From assembly GCA_030594645.1 (NCBI GenBank), contig JAUVEU010000023.1, positions 1 through 38,261 of the forward strand: a stretch of DNA of 38,261 nt, written 5' to 3'. The DNA comes from Candidatus Aegiribacteria sp. (lineage in GTDB: Bacteria > Fermentibacterota > Fermentibacteria > Fermentibacterales > JCC-6). Made by a program: the position numbers and the translations under genes. Under the pieces are notes generated by a model that saw nothing but the letters and a program-made list of their open reading frames with translations, ran no database searches and was not told the origin of the DNA. Shown piece by piece: positions 17,260 to 25,525 of the stretch. How positions within the stretch are numbered: position 1 is the first letter of the stretch; each line of letters opens with the position of its first letter.

Positions 17260-18060
17260 ATGATCCCGACGCTTGTGGTACTGGTTGGATATCTGGCTGC
17301 GGATATTTTCCTGTCAGGATATTCTGCTGCTCTTCTCGTTATATCCCTCGGACTGGGAGAATTCCTTTTTCTCCTTATTTTCCGTGGGACGAAGCATCCC
17401 TCCCTCATCCTGGAGGGGGCTGTGCTTGCAGGTGCGGGTCTGGCCGGAGAGGTTCTGGCTGCAAGAGGTTACAACGGAGCTGGCTATATTCTACTGGAGA
17501 TTGTATTTGCAGGTGTTCTTCTTATTTCAACTGCTGCAGGTAAACCATGGCTTGCTTCTCAGATAAAAAGGTTTGCAGGGTTTTCAGCAGGCAGAGAATT
17601 TTCCAGGGATATGTCTGCAGGGATGGGTTTTCTATTTCTGACCCATAGCATTCTGTTGACGATTATCATGTTTCTGAACGGCAGTGTATCTGCTCTTCCA
17701 GCTGTGCTTTCTTTTATTGTGCTATATATGGTTACAGTATACATACTTAGAAAAAGACAGAAAAGATTTAGGATTCTAACTACTCCACGGCTTCAAAAGG
17801 TTGGCAAAGGAGAGTACTTTCTTGAAGTTGCCGGAAATCGGCTTGCAGGTCTTTCAATGTGCCTCGGGGTTGTAACAGATATCTCCTCCGTTGATATCGC
17901 AAGGGAATGTGAGGTGCATCGATTTCTGGAATCTCTTGAGGATTGTCTGAAAACGAGTGGATGCAGAGCAGTCCGGTTTACCATGTGGGATAATGATACG
18001 CTTCCTCTTGAATTGTCAGGTTACAGAGAAGTTCCGGCTGGCTGGAACAAGATTCTATAA
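17260..18060 (+). CDS. Six-helix membrane protein with short cytosolic tail, unknown function
   Basis: A 266-residue protein starting nine bases after clpB, so probably co-transcribed with it. The first 170 residues hold about six hydrophobic segments (LVVLVGYLAADIF, AALLVISLGLGEFLFLLIF, LEGAVLAGAGLAGEVL, ILLEIVFAGVLLIS, FLFLTHSILLTIIMFL, LSFIVLYMVTVYIL). A basic stretch (LRKRQKRFR) comes next, followed by an 85-residue soluble tail. The tail (FLESLEDCLKTSGCRAVRFT to LSGYREVPAGWNKIL) reads like the last third of a GNAT fold. The membrane part vaguely recalls septation-protein-like membrane families, but I do not recognise the protein. The ribosome-binding site is weak. Confidence 0.6.
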   Translation: MIPTLVVLVGYLAADIFLSGYSAALLVISLGLGEFLFLLIFRGTKHPSLILEGAVLAGAGLAGEVLAARGYNGAGYILLEIVFAGVLLISTAAGKPWLASQIKRFAGFSAGREFSRDMSAGMGFLFLTHSILLTIIMFLNGSVSALPAVLSFIVLYMVTVYILRKRQKRFRILTTPRLQKVGKGEYFLEVAGNRLAGLSMCLGVVTDISSVDIARECEVHRFLESLEDCLKTSGCRAVRFTMWDNDTLPLELSGYREVPAGWNKIL

Positions 18061-18137
18061 GAACTATTTCATAACATGAAAAAATGGCGATTTGTCTTCC
18101 ATTTCGATATATTTTCCCTGCATTTGAAAGGTATTTT

Positions 18138-19742
18138 ATGAAACGAATTCTTCCTGTTCTTATTCCTGCAGTCGCTGTAATCATCGTTCTTACTTCATGC
18201 GGGGACGCTGCAGGGCCTGTACAGATAAACAAACCAACTCCATCAATTCTCATCATTGAGATCCAGGAAGGCAATTTGCTGTCAGGAAAGAAATCGACTG
18301 AGATAGTGCATGCACCGGATAGGCAATTTTCGATTGATTACAGTGCCGGCAGAAACGGATATTCGGCACATGCTGTCTGGACTCAGTGCCCAGATGATAA
18401 TTTTGCATGGTACGAAATATACAGATCGGATTCTCCGGAAATAGCATCTGATCCCGGAAGTGCCGATACCAGTGTTGTATTCACCTCTGTTTCTGAAACA
18501 TCCTGGATCGATGACAATCTGCAGGAGGGTTCAACTCTTTATTACGTTCTCCGAACCGTCAATATCCAGGACCTGGATTCCTGGAGCAACGAGGAATCGT
18601 TGACCATTCCTTCGACTGATCCACCCACACCCTCAACCCTGATCGCAGCTTACACTGGTGACATGTCATGGGCACAGGTAACACTTGAATGGACCATCTG
18701 CCCCGACTCGGACTTTTATTCCTACGTTCTTTACAGATCATCCATCCCCGGAATTGAGAATGATCCGTCTTCGGCAGAAGTTGCAGCTGTCACACAGGAA
18801 ATTGGAGATGTGATTTTCGAGGACAACGATGTCACCGGATCTACGACCTACTACTACGCTGTACAGACATGGAATGAAGGCCAGCTGAGTTCATGGAGTA
18901 ACGAGTTCAGTATTACAACTCCGGAGATCACCCCGTTGCTGACCGTGTTCTTCATTGATCCCAGTTATGGCTCCTATTCAGGCGACGCCATTCTCCTTCG
19001 AACTCCGGATAATTTGTACTATCTGATTGACGGTGGACAGGGCTTGACCGGTACCTGGAGCTGCGGAGAACAGAAAGTCCTTCCTCTCCTTGACAGTCTC
19101 GGTGTTGACAGCCTTGATGGAATGGTGGGAACACATCCGCATTCCGATCATATCGGTGGTCTTGTCGCTGTACTCGAGGCAGTACCGGTTGAAACTGTAT
19201 GGGATTCAGGCTGGCCATACTCCGCTTCATGGATTTATGAAGATTACCTTGATGCTATTATTGATAATGGAGCTGACTATGTAATTCCCAGAAGGGGAGA
19301 TGTCCTTCAATGGGGAGAGGAAATCACAGTTGAATGCCTGCATCCTGTAGACCCGCTGAATTCAGGGAACATGAACAACGCCTCTATCACGCTCAGAGTA
19401 ACTTACGGCAGCGTATCCTTTCTTTTCACCGGAGATCTTGAAACGTCAGGAGGTGAGAATGTTATTCTTGATGCGGTTGAACAGGGCATAATAGAGGATA
19501 TTTCAGCACAGATACTGAAAGTCGGGCATCACGGTTCAAATACTTCAACATCCTGGACCTGGCTGCAGAAGGTTGATCCGGCATATGCTGCTATCGAAGT
19601 AGGCAGCGGTAACCCATACGGACATCCGACGGCCGAGGTGATAAACAGGCTTGAGAATTATGGAGCGGAAATTATGAGAACCGACATCCAGGGGGATTTC
19701 ATCATTTCGACTGATGGCTCGGAGATATTCACATATCCGTAA
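18138..19742 (+). CDS. Lipoprotein with two FN3-like domains and a ComEC-like metallo-beta-lactamase domain
   Basis: About 534 residues. A lipoprotein signal (MKRILPVLIPAVAVIIVLTS followed by Cys) places it in the envelope. Two fibronectin-III-like repeats follow (about residues 75-165 and 175-265), both with the pattern W-x-x-C-P-D-x-x-F-x-x-Y-x-x-Y-R-S and ending in WSNE. The C-terminal 270 residues are a metallo-beta-lactamase fold like the ComEC/Rec2 end domain: IDGGQG, the metal site GTHPHSDHIGGL, then FLFTGDLETSGG, then VGHHGSNTSTS. Metal ligands are intact, so it may be a hydrolase, perhaps acting on nucleic acid or phosphoesters. The ATG at 18138 has GAAAGG upstream; an 18-residue extension to 18084 is unlikely. 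Confidence 0.85.
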   Translation: MKRILPVLIPAVAVIIVLTSCGDAAGPVQINKPTPSILIIEIQEGNLLSGKKSTEIVHAPDRQFSIDYSAGRNGYSAHAVWTQCPDDNFAWYEIYRSDSPEIASDPGSADTSVVFTSVSETSWIDDNLQEGSTLYYVLRTVNIQDLDSWSNEESLTIPSTDPPTPSTLIAAYTGDMSWAQVTLEWTICPDSDFYSYVLYRSSIPGIENDPSSAEVAAVTQEIGDVIFEDNDVTGSTTYYYAVQTWNEGQLSSWSNEFSITTPEITPLLTVFFIDPSYGSYSGDAILLRTPDNLYYLIDGGQGLTGTWSCGEQKVLPLLDSLGVDSLDGMVGTHPHSDHIGGLVAVLEAVPVETVWDSGWPYSASWIYEDYLDAIIDNGADYVIPRRGDVLQWGEEITVECLHPVDPLNSGNMNNASITLRVTYGSVSFLFTGDLETSGGENVILDAVEQGIIEDISAQILKVGHHGSNTSTSWTWLQKVDPAYAAIEVGSGNPYGHPTAEVINRLENYGAEIMRTDIQGDFIISTDGSEIFTYP

Positions 19743-19805
19743 GCAGATTCTACAGTCTTTTTCCTTCATTTATGTTGACTTGAAGTGATTATTGAACAAT
19801 CTTTA

Positions 19806-19835
19806 CACGCTATGTCCAACAGACACTATAGCGTT
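19806..19835 (+). promoter_or_regulatory. Inverted repeat in the kor operon leader
   Basis: CGCTATGTC (19808-19816) and GACACTATAGCG (19822-19833) form an inverted repeat with a three-base bulge on one side and a short loop. It lies between a possible -35 (TTGACT, about 19773) and the Shine-Dalgarno of korD. It could be an operator or an RNA hairpin; the sequence alone does not decide. Confidence 0.35.
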
Positions 19836-19859
19836 TAACAAGGACCAGGAGGTTTCCCA

Positions 19860-20108
19860 TTGAGTGAAAGCAGGAAATACCCGTTTCCGGTGATTGATTC
19901 GGACATCTGTAAGGGATGCAAGCTCTGTATTGCAGCTTGTCCGAAAAAAGTACTTGTCATTTCAGAGAAATTGAACTCAAAAGGTTTTCATTTCTCGGAG
20001 TATGTCGGTGAAGGTTGCATAGGATGCGGCAACTGTTTCTATACGTGTCCTGAGCCAAGCGCGGTTACCGTCTATTTGAAGGATTATGTACCAGAGGAGG
20101 TGAGCTGA
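19860..20108 (+). CDS. korD: 2-oxoacid:ferredoxin oxidoreductase delta subunit, 2[4Fe-4S] ferredoxin
   Basis: An 82-residue electron-carrying subunit with two complete [4Fe-4S] motifs: [12 protein letters not shown] and [12 protein letters not shown]. These pass electrons from the catalytic subunits to soluble ferredoxin. The start is TTG at 19860, decided by AGGAGG at 19847-19852 with seven bases between; no ATG is available near it. The last codons contain the Shine-Dalgarno of korA, which starts directly after this stop. Order and spacing show a single korD-korA-korBC operon. KorD and VorD/PorD are alternatives, because the substrate of the complex is not determined. Confidence 0.92.
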   Translation: MSESRKYPFPVIDSDICKGCKLCIAACPKKVLVISEKLNSKGFHFSEYVGEGCIGCGNCFYTCPEPSAVTVYLKDYVPEEVS

Positions 20109-21161
20109 ATGCCTCGCATGCTGATGAAAGGAAACTACGCTGCGGTTTATGGTGCTATTCTGGCAGGATGTGAAGCCTATTACGGCTATCCAATAACTCC
20201 TGCCAGCGAGATTGCGGAGTCTGCGTCCGCTCTGTTCCCGAAGTTTGGCAGGACTTTCCTCCAGGCTGAAAGTGAAGTAGCTGCAATAAATATGGTTTAC
20301 GGAGCTTCAGGCTGCGGACAGAGGGTGATGACCGGCAGTTCCGGTCCGGGTATCAGCCTTAAGCAGGAAGGAATTTCGTATTGCGCCGGTTCAGCGCTTC
20401 CATGTGTAATAGTCGATATAATGCGCGGGGGACCTGGTCTTGGGAATATTGGTCCGGAGCAGAGTGACTACAACCAGGTTGTAAAAGGCGGTGGACACGG
20501 CAATTATCGCAATATTGTTCTGGCTCCCAACTCTGCCCAGGAAATGTGTGACCTGACGATGCTGGCTTTTGAGCTTGCGGATAAATATAGAAATCCCGTA
20601 TTTGTACTTACAGACGGAGTTATCGGACAGATGATGGAAGCTGTTGATCTTCCGGAGCCTGTTACCAGGTTTCCCGATAAGAGTGACTGGGCTGTAAAAG
20701 GAACTGCTGAATCAAGGCATCTGATTAATTCCATCTATCTTGATCATGACGATCTTGAAAGATGGAACAGAGAACTCGAGAAGAAGTACGAAACCATCCA
20801 GAAGAATGAAGTTCTGGTAGAGGAATATATGATGGATGACGCCGAAATCGTGACAATCGGTTACGGCAGTTCAAGTCGTGTACTTCGATCAGCTGTTGAC
20901 ACAGCAAGAGAGAATGGCATCAAGCTCGGACTTTTCAGACCCATAACACTTTTCCCATTCCCGGTAGATGAGATTGCTCAGCTTCCGGACAAAGGAATAA
21001 AGGGTATCCTTACAGTCGAGATGTCGACTGGCCAGCTTGTTGATGACGTGAATCTGGCACTGAAAGGGAAAATGATTTCCGACCTGTACAGCAGGCTCGG
21101 TGGAAACGTTCCTTCTGCCACGGAGATCCTCGCGAAGATCTCCGAGCTTTACGGGGTGTAA
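20109..21161 (+). CDS. korA: 2-oxoacid:ferredoxin oxidoreductase alpha subunit
   Basis: A 350-residue alpha subunit carrying the pyrimidine-binding and transketolase C-terminal-like domains of the thiamine-diphosphate enzyme. It begins [20 protein letters not shown], has the [14 protein letters not shown] motif, [16 protein letters not shown], the [13 protein letters not shown] segment, and [17 protein letters not shown]. The C-terminal domain contains [14 protein letters not shown]. Size and motifs fit KorA/VorB of 2-oxoglutarate or branched-chain 2-oxoacid enzymes that lack a fused gamma domain on alpha. AGGAGGTGA lies just before the ATG, inside the end of korD. The following gene begins one base after its stop. 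The enzyme makes acyl-CoA and reduced ferredoxin, or runs in reverse. Confidence 0.93.
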   Translation: MPRMLMKGNYAAVYGAILAGCEAYYGYPITPASEIAESASALFPKFGRTFLQAESEVAAINMVYGASGCGQRVMTGSSGPGISLKQEGISYCAGSALPCVIVDIMRGGPGLGNIGPEQSDYNQVVKGGGHGNYRNIVLAPNSAQEMCDLTMLAFELADKYRNPVFVLTDGVIGQMMEAVDLPEPVTRFPDKSDWAVKGTAESRHLINSIYLDHDDLERWNRELEKKYETIQKNEVLVEEYMMDDAEIVTIGYGSSSRVLRSAVDTARENGIKLGLFRPITLFPFPVDEIAQLPDKGIKGILTVEMSTGQLVDDVNLALKGKMISDLYSRLGGNVPSATEILAKISELYGV

Positions 21162-21162
21162 C

Positions 21163-22605
21163 ATGGAAAAAAAGACAGTACTCAGAAAACCAAAGGGATT
21201 CATCAACGTATACAAACACAAACCCGGAGCTGAAAAGGACAGAACGCATTATTGCCCCGGATGCGGTCACGGTATACTGCACAAACTGATAGCCGAAGCT
21301 CTCGAGGACTTTGATCTGGTCGAGAAAACGATAATCATAAGTCCGGTCGGCTGCAGTGTATTCGCGTACTACTATTTCCACACAGGCAACCTTCAGGTTG
21401 CTCACGGAAGAGCTCCCGCAGTTGCTTCAGCGGTTTCAAGAGCAAATCCGGATTCGGTAGTCATAAGTTATCAGGGTGACGGCGATCTCGCGGCTATCGG
21501 AGGCAACAATATCAATCAGGCTGCTAACAGAGGCGAGAACATGGCTGTCTTCTTTGTCAACAATGCCATCTACGGTATGACAGGCGGACAGATGGCTCCA
21601 ACAACTCTGGAAGGACAGAAGACGACCACAACTCCATACGGTCGCAATGTAAAGACCGACGGATATCCTATACAGGTGTGTGAGTTGATAAACACATTCA
21701 CAGCTCCTGTCTATATAGCAAGAACATCTCTTCAGGATATGGTGAATATCAGAAAAACCAGAATTGCTGTTCGCAAGGCAATCATGAACGCGAAGGACAA
21801 GAAGGGATTCTCCCTTGTTGAAGTTCTCAGTATGTGTCCGAGCGGCTGGAAGAAGGATTCATTACAGAGTCAGCAGTGGATCAAGGAGAGAATGGTCCCA
21901 AGATTTCCACTCGGTGTTCTCAGAGATATATCCGAGGAAGCGGAAACAATCGAACGTCCGGTTCCGGTGATGGATCCCGAGGAAGTGAAGAAGATATTCG
22001 GCTACGGCGACTTCAAAGCCAGCACGATTCAGAAGAACACTGAAGCGAATATCAAGAAAATATCCCTTCGCGTAAGCGGTTTCGGTGGACAGGGAATAAT
22101 GTCTACAGGAATCGTTCTTGCGAATGTCGGTATGGAATATGGTTATAATGTCAGCTGGCTTCCATCTTACGGTCCGGAAATGCGTGGCGGAACCGCGAAC
22201 TGTTCGGTTAAGATACAGGAAGACACTATTGGTGCATCCGAAGTCACGGAACCCAATATGATTATTGCCATGAATCAGCCAAGCCTGGAGAAATTTGAGA
22301 AAATCATGATTCCTGGCGGAGCACTCATGTACAACAGTACACTTATTGATATCGAACCTACCCGCAATGATGTTGATATCTATAATGTACCCATTACCGG
22401 AATGGCTGATGAGCTGGGAGATACAAGGGTACAGAGTATGGTCAGTGTCGGCGCATTTGCAGCAATTACAGGATTATTCGATCCGAAGGAGATCGTTACG
22501 CTCATACCCTCGCTGTTCGCTGGAAAGCCGGATAAAGTCCTGAAGATGAATGAGGAAGCGGTTCTGAAAGGGTACAATTACGTTACTGAGAACTTCTCTG
22601 TTTGA
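21163..22605 (+). CDS. korB: 2-oxoacid:ferredoxin oxidoreductase, fused beta-gamma subunit
   Basis: A 480-residue fusion. The N-terminal part (about 1-290) is the beta subunit that holds thiamine diphosphate: HYCPGCGHGILHKLIAEAL, SPVGCSVFAYYYFH, and the Mg/TPP motif YQGDGDLAAIGGNN followed by FVNNAIYGMTGGQ. A linker of about 25 residues leads to the gamma domain (about 305-480): RVSGFGGQGIMSTGIVLANV and LPSYGPEMRGGTANCSV. Beta and gamma are normally separate genes (korB, korC); here one reading frame covers both with no stop or frameshift. The start ATG 21163 is one base after korA. The complex needs KorA and KorD. The substrate is likely 2-oxoglutarate or a branched-chain 2-oxoacid. Confidence 0.92.
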   Translation: MEKKTVLRKPKGFINVYKHKPGAEKDRTHYCPGCGHGILHKLIAEALEDFDLVEKTIIISPVGCSVFAYYYFHTGNLQVAHGRAPAVASAVSRANPDSVVISYQGDGDLAAIGGNNINQAANRGENMAVFFVNNAIYGMTGGQMAPTTLEGQKTTTTPYGRNVKTDGYPIQVCELINTFTAPVYIARTSLQDMVNIRKTRIAVRKAIMNAKDKKGFSLVEVLSMCPSGWKKDSLQSQQWIKERMVPRFPLGVLRDISEEAETIERPVPVMDPEEVKKIFGYGDFKASTIQKNTEANIKKISLRVSGFGGQGIMSTGIVLANVGMEYGYNVSWLPSYGPEMRGGTANCSVKIQEDTIGASEVTEPNMIIAMNQPSLEKFEKIMIPGGALMYNSTLIDIEPTRNDVDIYNVPITGMADELGDTRVQSMVSVGAFAAITGLFDPKEIVTLIPSLFAGKPDKVLKMNEEAVLKGYNYVTENFSV

Positions 22606-22616
22606 TTGGATGTTGA

Positions 22617-22653
22617 GATGAGCTGCCGGTGGTTTTACCGCCGGCAGCTCATC
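22617..22653 (+). terminator. Strong hairpin after the kor operon, terminator-like without U tract
   Basis: GATGAGCTGCCGG (22617-22629) pairs perfectly with 22641-22653, and the stem continues through a G-T wobble and three more pairs to a three-base loop, about 17 bp in all. It starts 12 bases after the kor stop. No run of T follows, so it may be a factor-assisted terminator or an mRNA-stabilising 3' end rather than a classical intrinsic terminator. Confidence 0.55.
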
Positions 22654-22689
22654 TATACTCGGTCCCTCATGCAGAAATCAGGGGATTCG

Positions 22690-23784
22690 ATGAGATTATT
22701 CGCTAATATGATATTGTTGATGCTGTTGCTTTTTCCAGGAATTGTCTTTGCATTCGGATATGTAGACGCTCATGGGAATGGCAGTCCGATTCCCGGATTT
22801 AACGCTGTATCTCTTGGTCTTGGAGGAGCGCGAGCAATAGGTTTCGGTGATGCTCTTTCCATTCTGACCAATCCTGCAGAAATCTACAGGATTCCAGGAA
22901 CTTCTTTAACAATGTCTATTGGTCCTGCTGTGCTGGTAGAAACAGTTGAAGACAGCTCCGGAAGAAACATGAGTAACTGGATTGCTCTGGGTAATCTCAG
23001 TGCTGCAATGAAGTTTCAGCCAGATTCCAGACTTGCCGTTGCCGCGGGAATTGCCCGAATAACCGATTCATCCTTCGACGGTATTTACCATATACGTGAT
23101 GGAAATCCGGGCAGTCCGTACTACGGTGAAATCATAGAGACCATGGAATTAACTGTTTCAGGGGGCCTTTATGAATCAGCCGCCGGATTTTCATGGAGAC
23201 CCGCATCCTGGATAAATGTAGGCCTTTCCGGGGGGCTTCGTTTCGGTAAGGTCGATTTTGATTCTACATATCTGGACAGAAAAGATCCTGAAAACGATAC
23301 TCTCATATCATGGGGCTGGGACTCTCGCTCCTTTTGCTGGCATGCAGGAATAATAATTCCTCTCAGCCTGGCAAGTCTGGGTGTTTCCTGGGCTTCCCCG
23401 AGTGAGCATTACGATGGAAGAATAGCTGCAGGGGCAATTCTGTATACAGGTGAGTTTAAACAGGGAGCTTTTGGCGGGGAGATTGAGATAATTGATCCGG
23501 GTGACGCCAACGAACTGCAGGCCCGAATCATTGGTCAGTTTCATCCTGCTGGTTCTCTCACATTCAGAGGGGCTTTCACATTCAGTGACAGAGGAGATGA
23601 AGTCAGACGTAAGGGAATTGGTCTTGCGCTGGGAGTTGGAATAGCATTTGGAAAGCTTACTCTGAACTCAGCCTATTTCTGCTCATCTATTGACAAAGGT
23701 GGAATCGCGTTTGGCTATACCGAAGCCGAAGATATCAAGCTCTCTTCATCAATATTGTCTGTAGGACTTAACTGGAATCCTTAG
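22690..23784 (+). CDS. Outer-membrane beta-barrel protein, PorV/FadL-like
   Basis: About 364 residues. A signal peptide (MRLFANMILLMLLLFPGIVF, cleavage near AFG) is followed by FGYVDAHGNG. The NAVSLGLGGARAIGFGDALS and LTNPAEIYR patterns are the start signature of UPF0164/PorV/FadL-like barrels, where the NPA motif is conserved. The rest is alternating amphipathic strands with Gly and aromatic residues. It is clearly related to the protein at 24380-25507: both share a SGGL(Y/W)E stretch, an FGK/LGKAE region and WHAGI/YHAGI at matching places. It may bind hydrophobic compounds or serve a secretion system. ATG 22690 is chosen at the signal peptide; a longer frame to 22606 covers the terminator hairpin. 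Confidence 0.75.
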   Translation: MRLFANMILLMLLLFPGIVFAFGYVDAHGNGSPIPGFNAVSLGLGGARAIGFGDALSILTNPAEIYRIPGTSLTMSIGPAVLVETVEDSSGRNMSNWIALGNLSAAMKFQPDSRLAVAAGIARITDSSFDGIYHIRDGNPGSPYYGEIIETMELTVSGGLYESAAGFSWRPASWINVGLSGGLRFGKVDFDSTYLDRKDPENDTLISWGWDSRSFCWHAGIIIPLSLASLGVSWASPSEHYDGRIAAGAILYTGEFKQGAFGGEIEIIDPGDANELQARIIGQFHPAGSLTFRGAFTFSDRGDEVRRKGIGLALGVGIAFGKLTLNSAYFCSSIDKGGIAFGYTEAEDIKLSSSILSVGLNWNP

Positions 23785-23801
23785 CCCTGTATGTTCTGAA
23801 T

Positions 23802-24245
23802 TTACAACCAGGGTCTGACAGACAATTTGTAGCTCATTATCTCATCAGGTGAGAAAAACAATTCTATCTCTCTCAGTGCGGATTCTGTTGAATCAGATGC
23901 ATGGATCATGTTATGTCCGGGTGAAGTTGCATAGTCCCCTCTTATTGTTCCAGGGGCAGCATCAGCTGGATTTGTTGCTCCAACCATTGATCTGACGATG
24001 TTTACAGCAGCAAGTGATTCCAGTACAATTATCACCGAGGGGCCACTGGTAATAAATGAAATCAGACCTTCATAGAATGCTTCTCCCAGGTGTTCCCTGT
24101 AATGACGTTCCGCCGTCTCGGTAGAGATAATGCATAGCTTCATTGCGGTGATTTTCAAACCTCTTTGTTCAAACCGTGAAATCAGATTGCCGATAAGCTC
24201 TCTTTGCACAGCGTTGGGTTTCAGAATAACAAGGGTCTGTTCCAT
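23802..24245 (-). CDS. ndk: Nucleoside diphosphate kinase
   Basis: A 147-residue enzyme that transfers phosphate from ATP to nucleoside diphosphates. Almost all family signatures are visible: MEQTLVILKPNAVQRELIG at the start, RFEQRGLKITAMKL, EHLGEAFYEGLISFITSGP, MVGATNPADAAPGTIRGDYA, and the active-site region GHNMIHASDSTESA with its phosphohistidine. The usual D-F-G at the third turn is replaced by YATSPG. ATG 24245 follows GAAAGGA; the upstream in-frame extension to 24347 is not protein-like. It stands alone on the minus strand between two paralogous plus-strand barrel genes and is divergent from the second. Confidence 0.96.
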   Translation of the reverse strand: MEQTLVILKPNAVQRELIGNLISRFEQRGLKITAMKLCIISTETAERHYREHLGEAFYEGLISFITSGPSVIIVLESLAAVNIVRSMVGATNPADAAPGTIRGDYATSPGHNMIHASDSTESALREIELFFSPDEIMSYKLSVRPWL

Positions 24246-24379
24246 AAAAATCCTTTCAGTTAACCCTAAAAATATATATATACCCATGCTCGGCGCAACA
24301 TTGATTCTCAGTCTATGCAGTAGTATCTTCCATTTAATTAAAATCAATTAATACCACGCCAATACGAAAGGACCGTTCA

Positions 24380-25507
24380 ATGAAACTGAGCCCATCCCGA
24401 GTATCTATTCGTACAGGTACCGATTCGATAATCAGCATGATACTGCTGCAACTGTTCATAGTATTCTGTTTTGTGGGAAGCAGTGAGGGATATGGATACC
24501 ATGATGCTCTTAATATGGGCAACAGCATTGACGTTATCAGTATCAGGTCGGCTGCCATGGTTGGCATCAGAGTCTTCGGTTCAGATGGACCCACTGCTCT
24601 GTTTTTGAATCCAGCCTCTCTTCACAGTATTGATCGATTTGAAGGATCGATTTCCACATCTTCAATTGCCTGGACCGAGGAAGTTATTGACAGTACCTAC
24701 ATAGTACAGCGGTCTGATATTGGTCTGGGTTCTCTATCCGGAGCTATTGCGTTTCGTACCGGGCCGGATATCGTCCTCTCCGGTGGTTTTGCAAAGGTAT
24801 CCGACCACCAGTACAATGGCACGCACTATATGCCCGATGATCCCTGTCATCCGGGTATTGACATAATTGAGACTCTTGATGCTTCAGGTGGTCTCTGGGA
24901 AGCTCTTGGCGGTTTGTCATGGGACCTGAAAAACAATTTTGTCGTTGGCATGTCAGCTGGAATGAGATTAGGTAAAGCCGAATACATTTACATATTTGAT
25001 CGTCTCTACACTCCCGAGGTAGACTCAATATCCAATTGGAGCTGGGAAGCCAGTGATTTCTGTTACCATGCAGGGATTCTTATTGGTGACGATGCAACTG
25101 GAATTGGTGCGTCTTATACATCCGGATCGGATCATTACGAGTCTCGTATTTCCATTGCGGGAAGAGCGAGAGCTGAACATATACACAACATCAGAATGGG
25201 TTTTGAAGGTGAAGTTATCAGTATTTTTGAAGCTAACTATTTCAATGGCAAACTGTCTCTGGAAGCTCCTATCCGGAGAGATGTTAACCTGTTCGCCGGA
25301 GTCGGGTTCTACGAGGGTGAGAATATGAACCGTGTTGGAACCGCATTTTCTGTAGGTGGAAATTACACCTTTAAAAGGATTATGTTTGAGTGTGCTATGT
25401 TTCACAGCGGAAGATCCCGGAAAGGCACATCTTTCCCGCACGAATATTCTGATATTGTTGATGACTCCTGGACACAATTCTGTTTCGGTATGACTTACAT
25501 ACTCTAA
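24380..25507 (+). CDS. Outer-membrane beta-barrel protein, paralog of the gene at 22690
   Basis: A 375-residue exported barrel protein. A 20-residue polar N-terminus precedes a hydrophobic signal helix (SIISMILLQLFIVFCFVGSS), and the mature part starts YGYHDALNMGNSIDVISIRS. It keeps FLNPASLH where the paralog has LTNPAEIY. Further shared stretches include SGGFAKVSDHQYNGTHYMPD against AAGIARITDSSFDGIYHIRD, and NWSWEASDFCYHAGILIG against SWGWDSRSFCWHAGIIIP. Such pairs arise by duplication. GAAAGGACC precedes the ATG. Eighteen bases after its stop begins the large PAS/GAF protein gene, so the two may be one transcript. The substrate is unknown. Confidence 0.75.
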   Translation: MKLSPSRVSIRTGTDSIISMILLQLFIVFCFVGSSEGYGYHDALNMGNSIDVISIRSAAMVGIRVFGSDGPTALFLNPASLHSIDRFEGSISTSSIAWTEEVIDSTYIVQRSDIGLGSLSGAIAFRTGPDIVLSGGFAKVSDHQYNGTHYMPDDPCHPGIDIIETLDASGGLWEALGGLSWDLKNNFVVGMSAGMRLGKAEYIYIFDRLYTPEVDSISNWSWEASDFCYHAGILIGDDATGIGASYTSGSDHYESRISIAGRARAEHIHNIRMGFEGEVISIFEANYFNGKLSLEAPIRRDVNLFAGVGFYEGENMNRVGTAFSVGGNYTFKRIMFECAMFHSGRSRKGTSFPHEYSDIVDDSWTQFCFGMTYIL

Positions 25508-25525
25508 AGCGCGGTTGCAGGAAGA

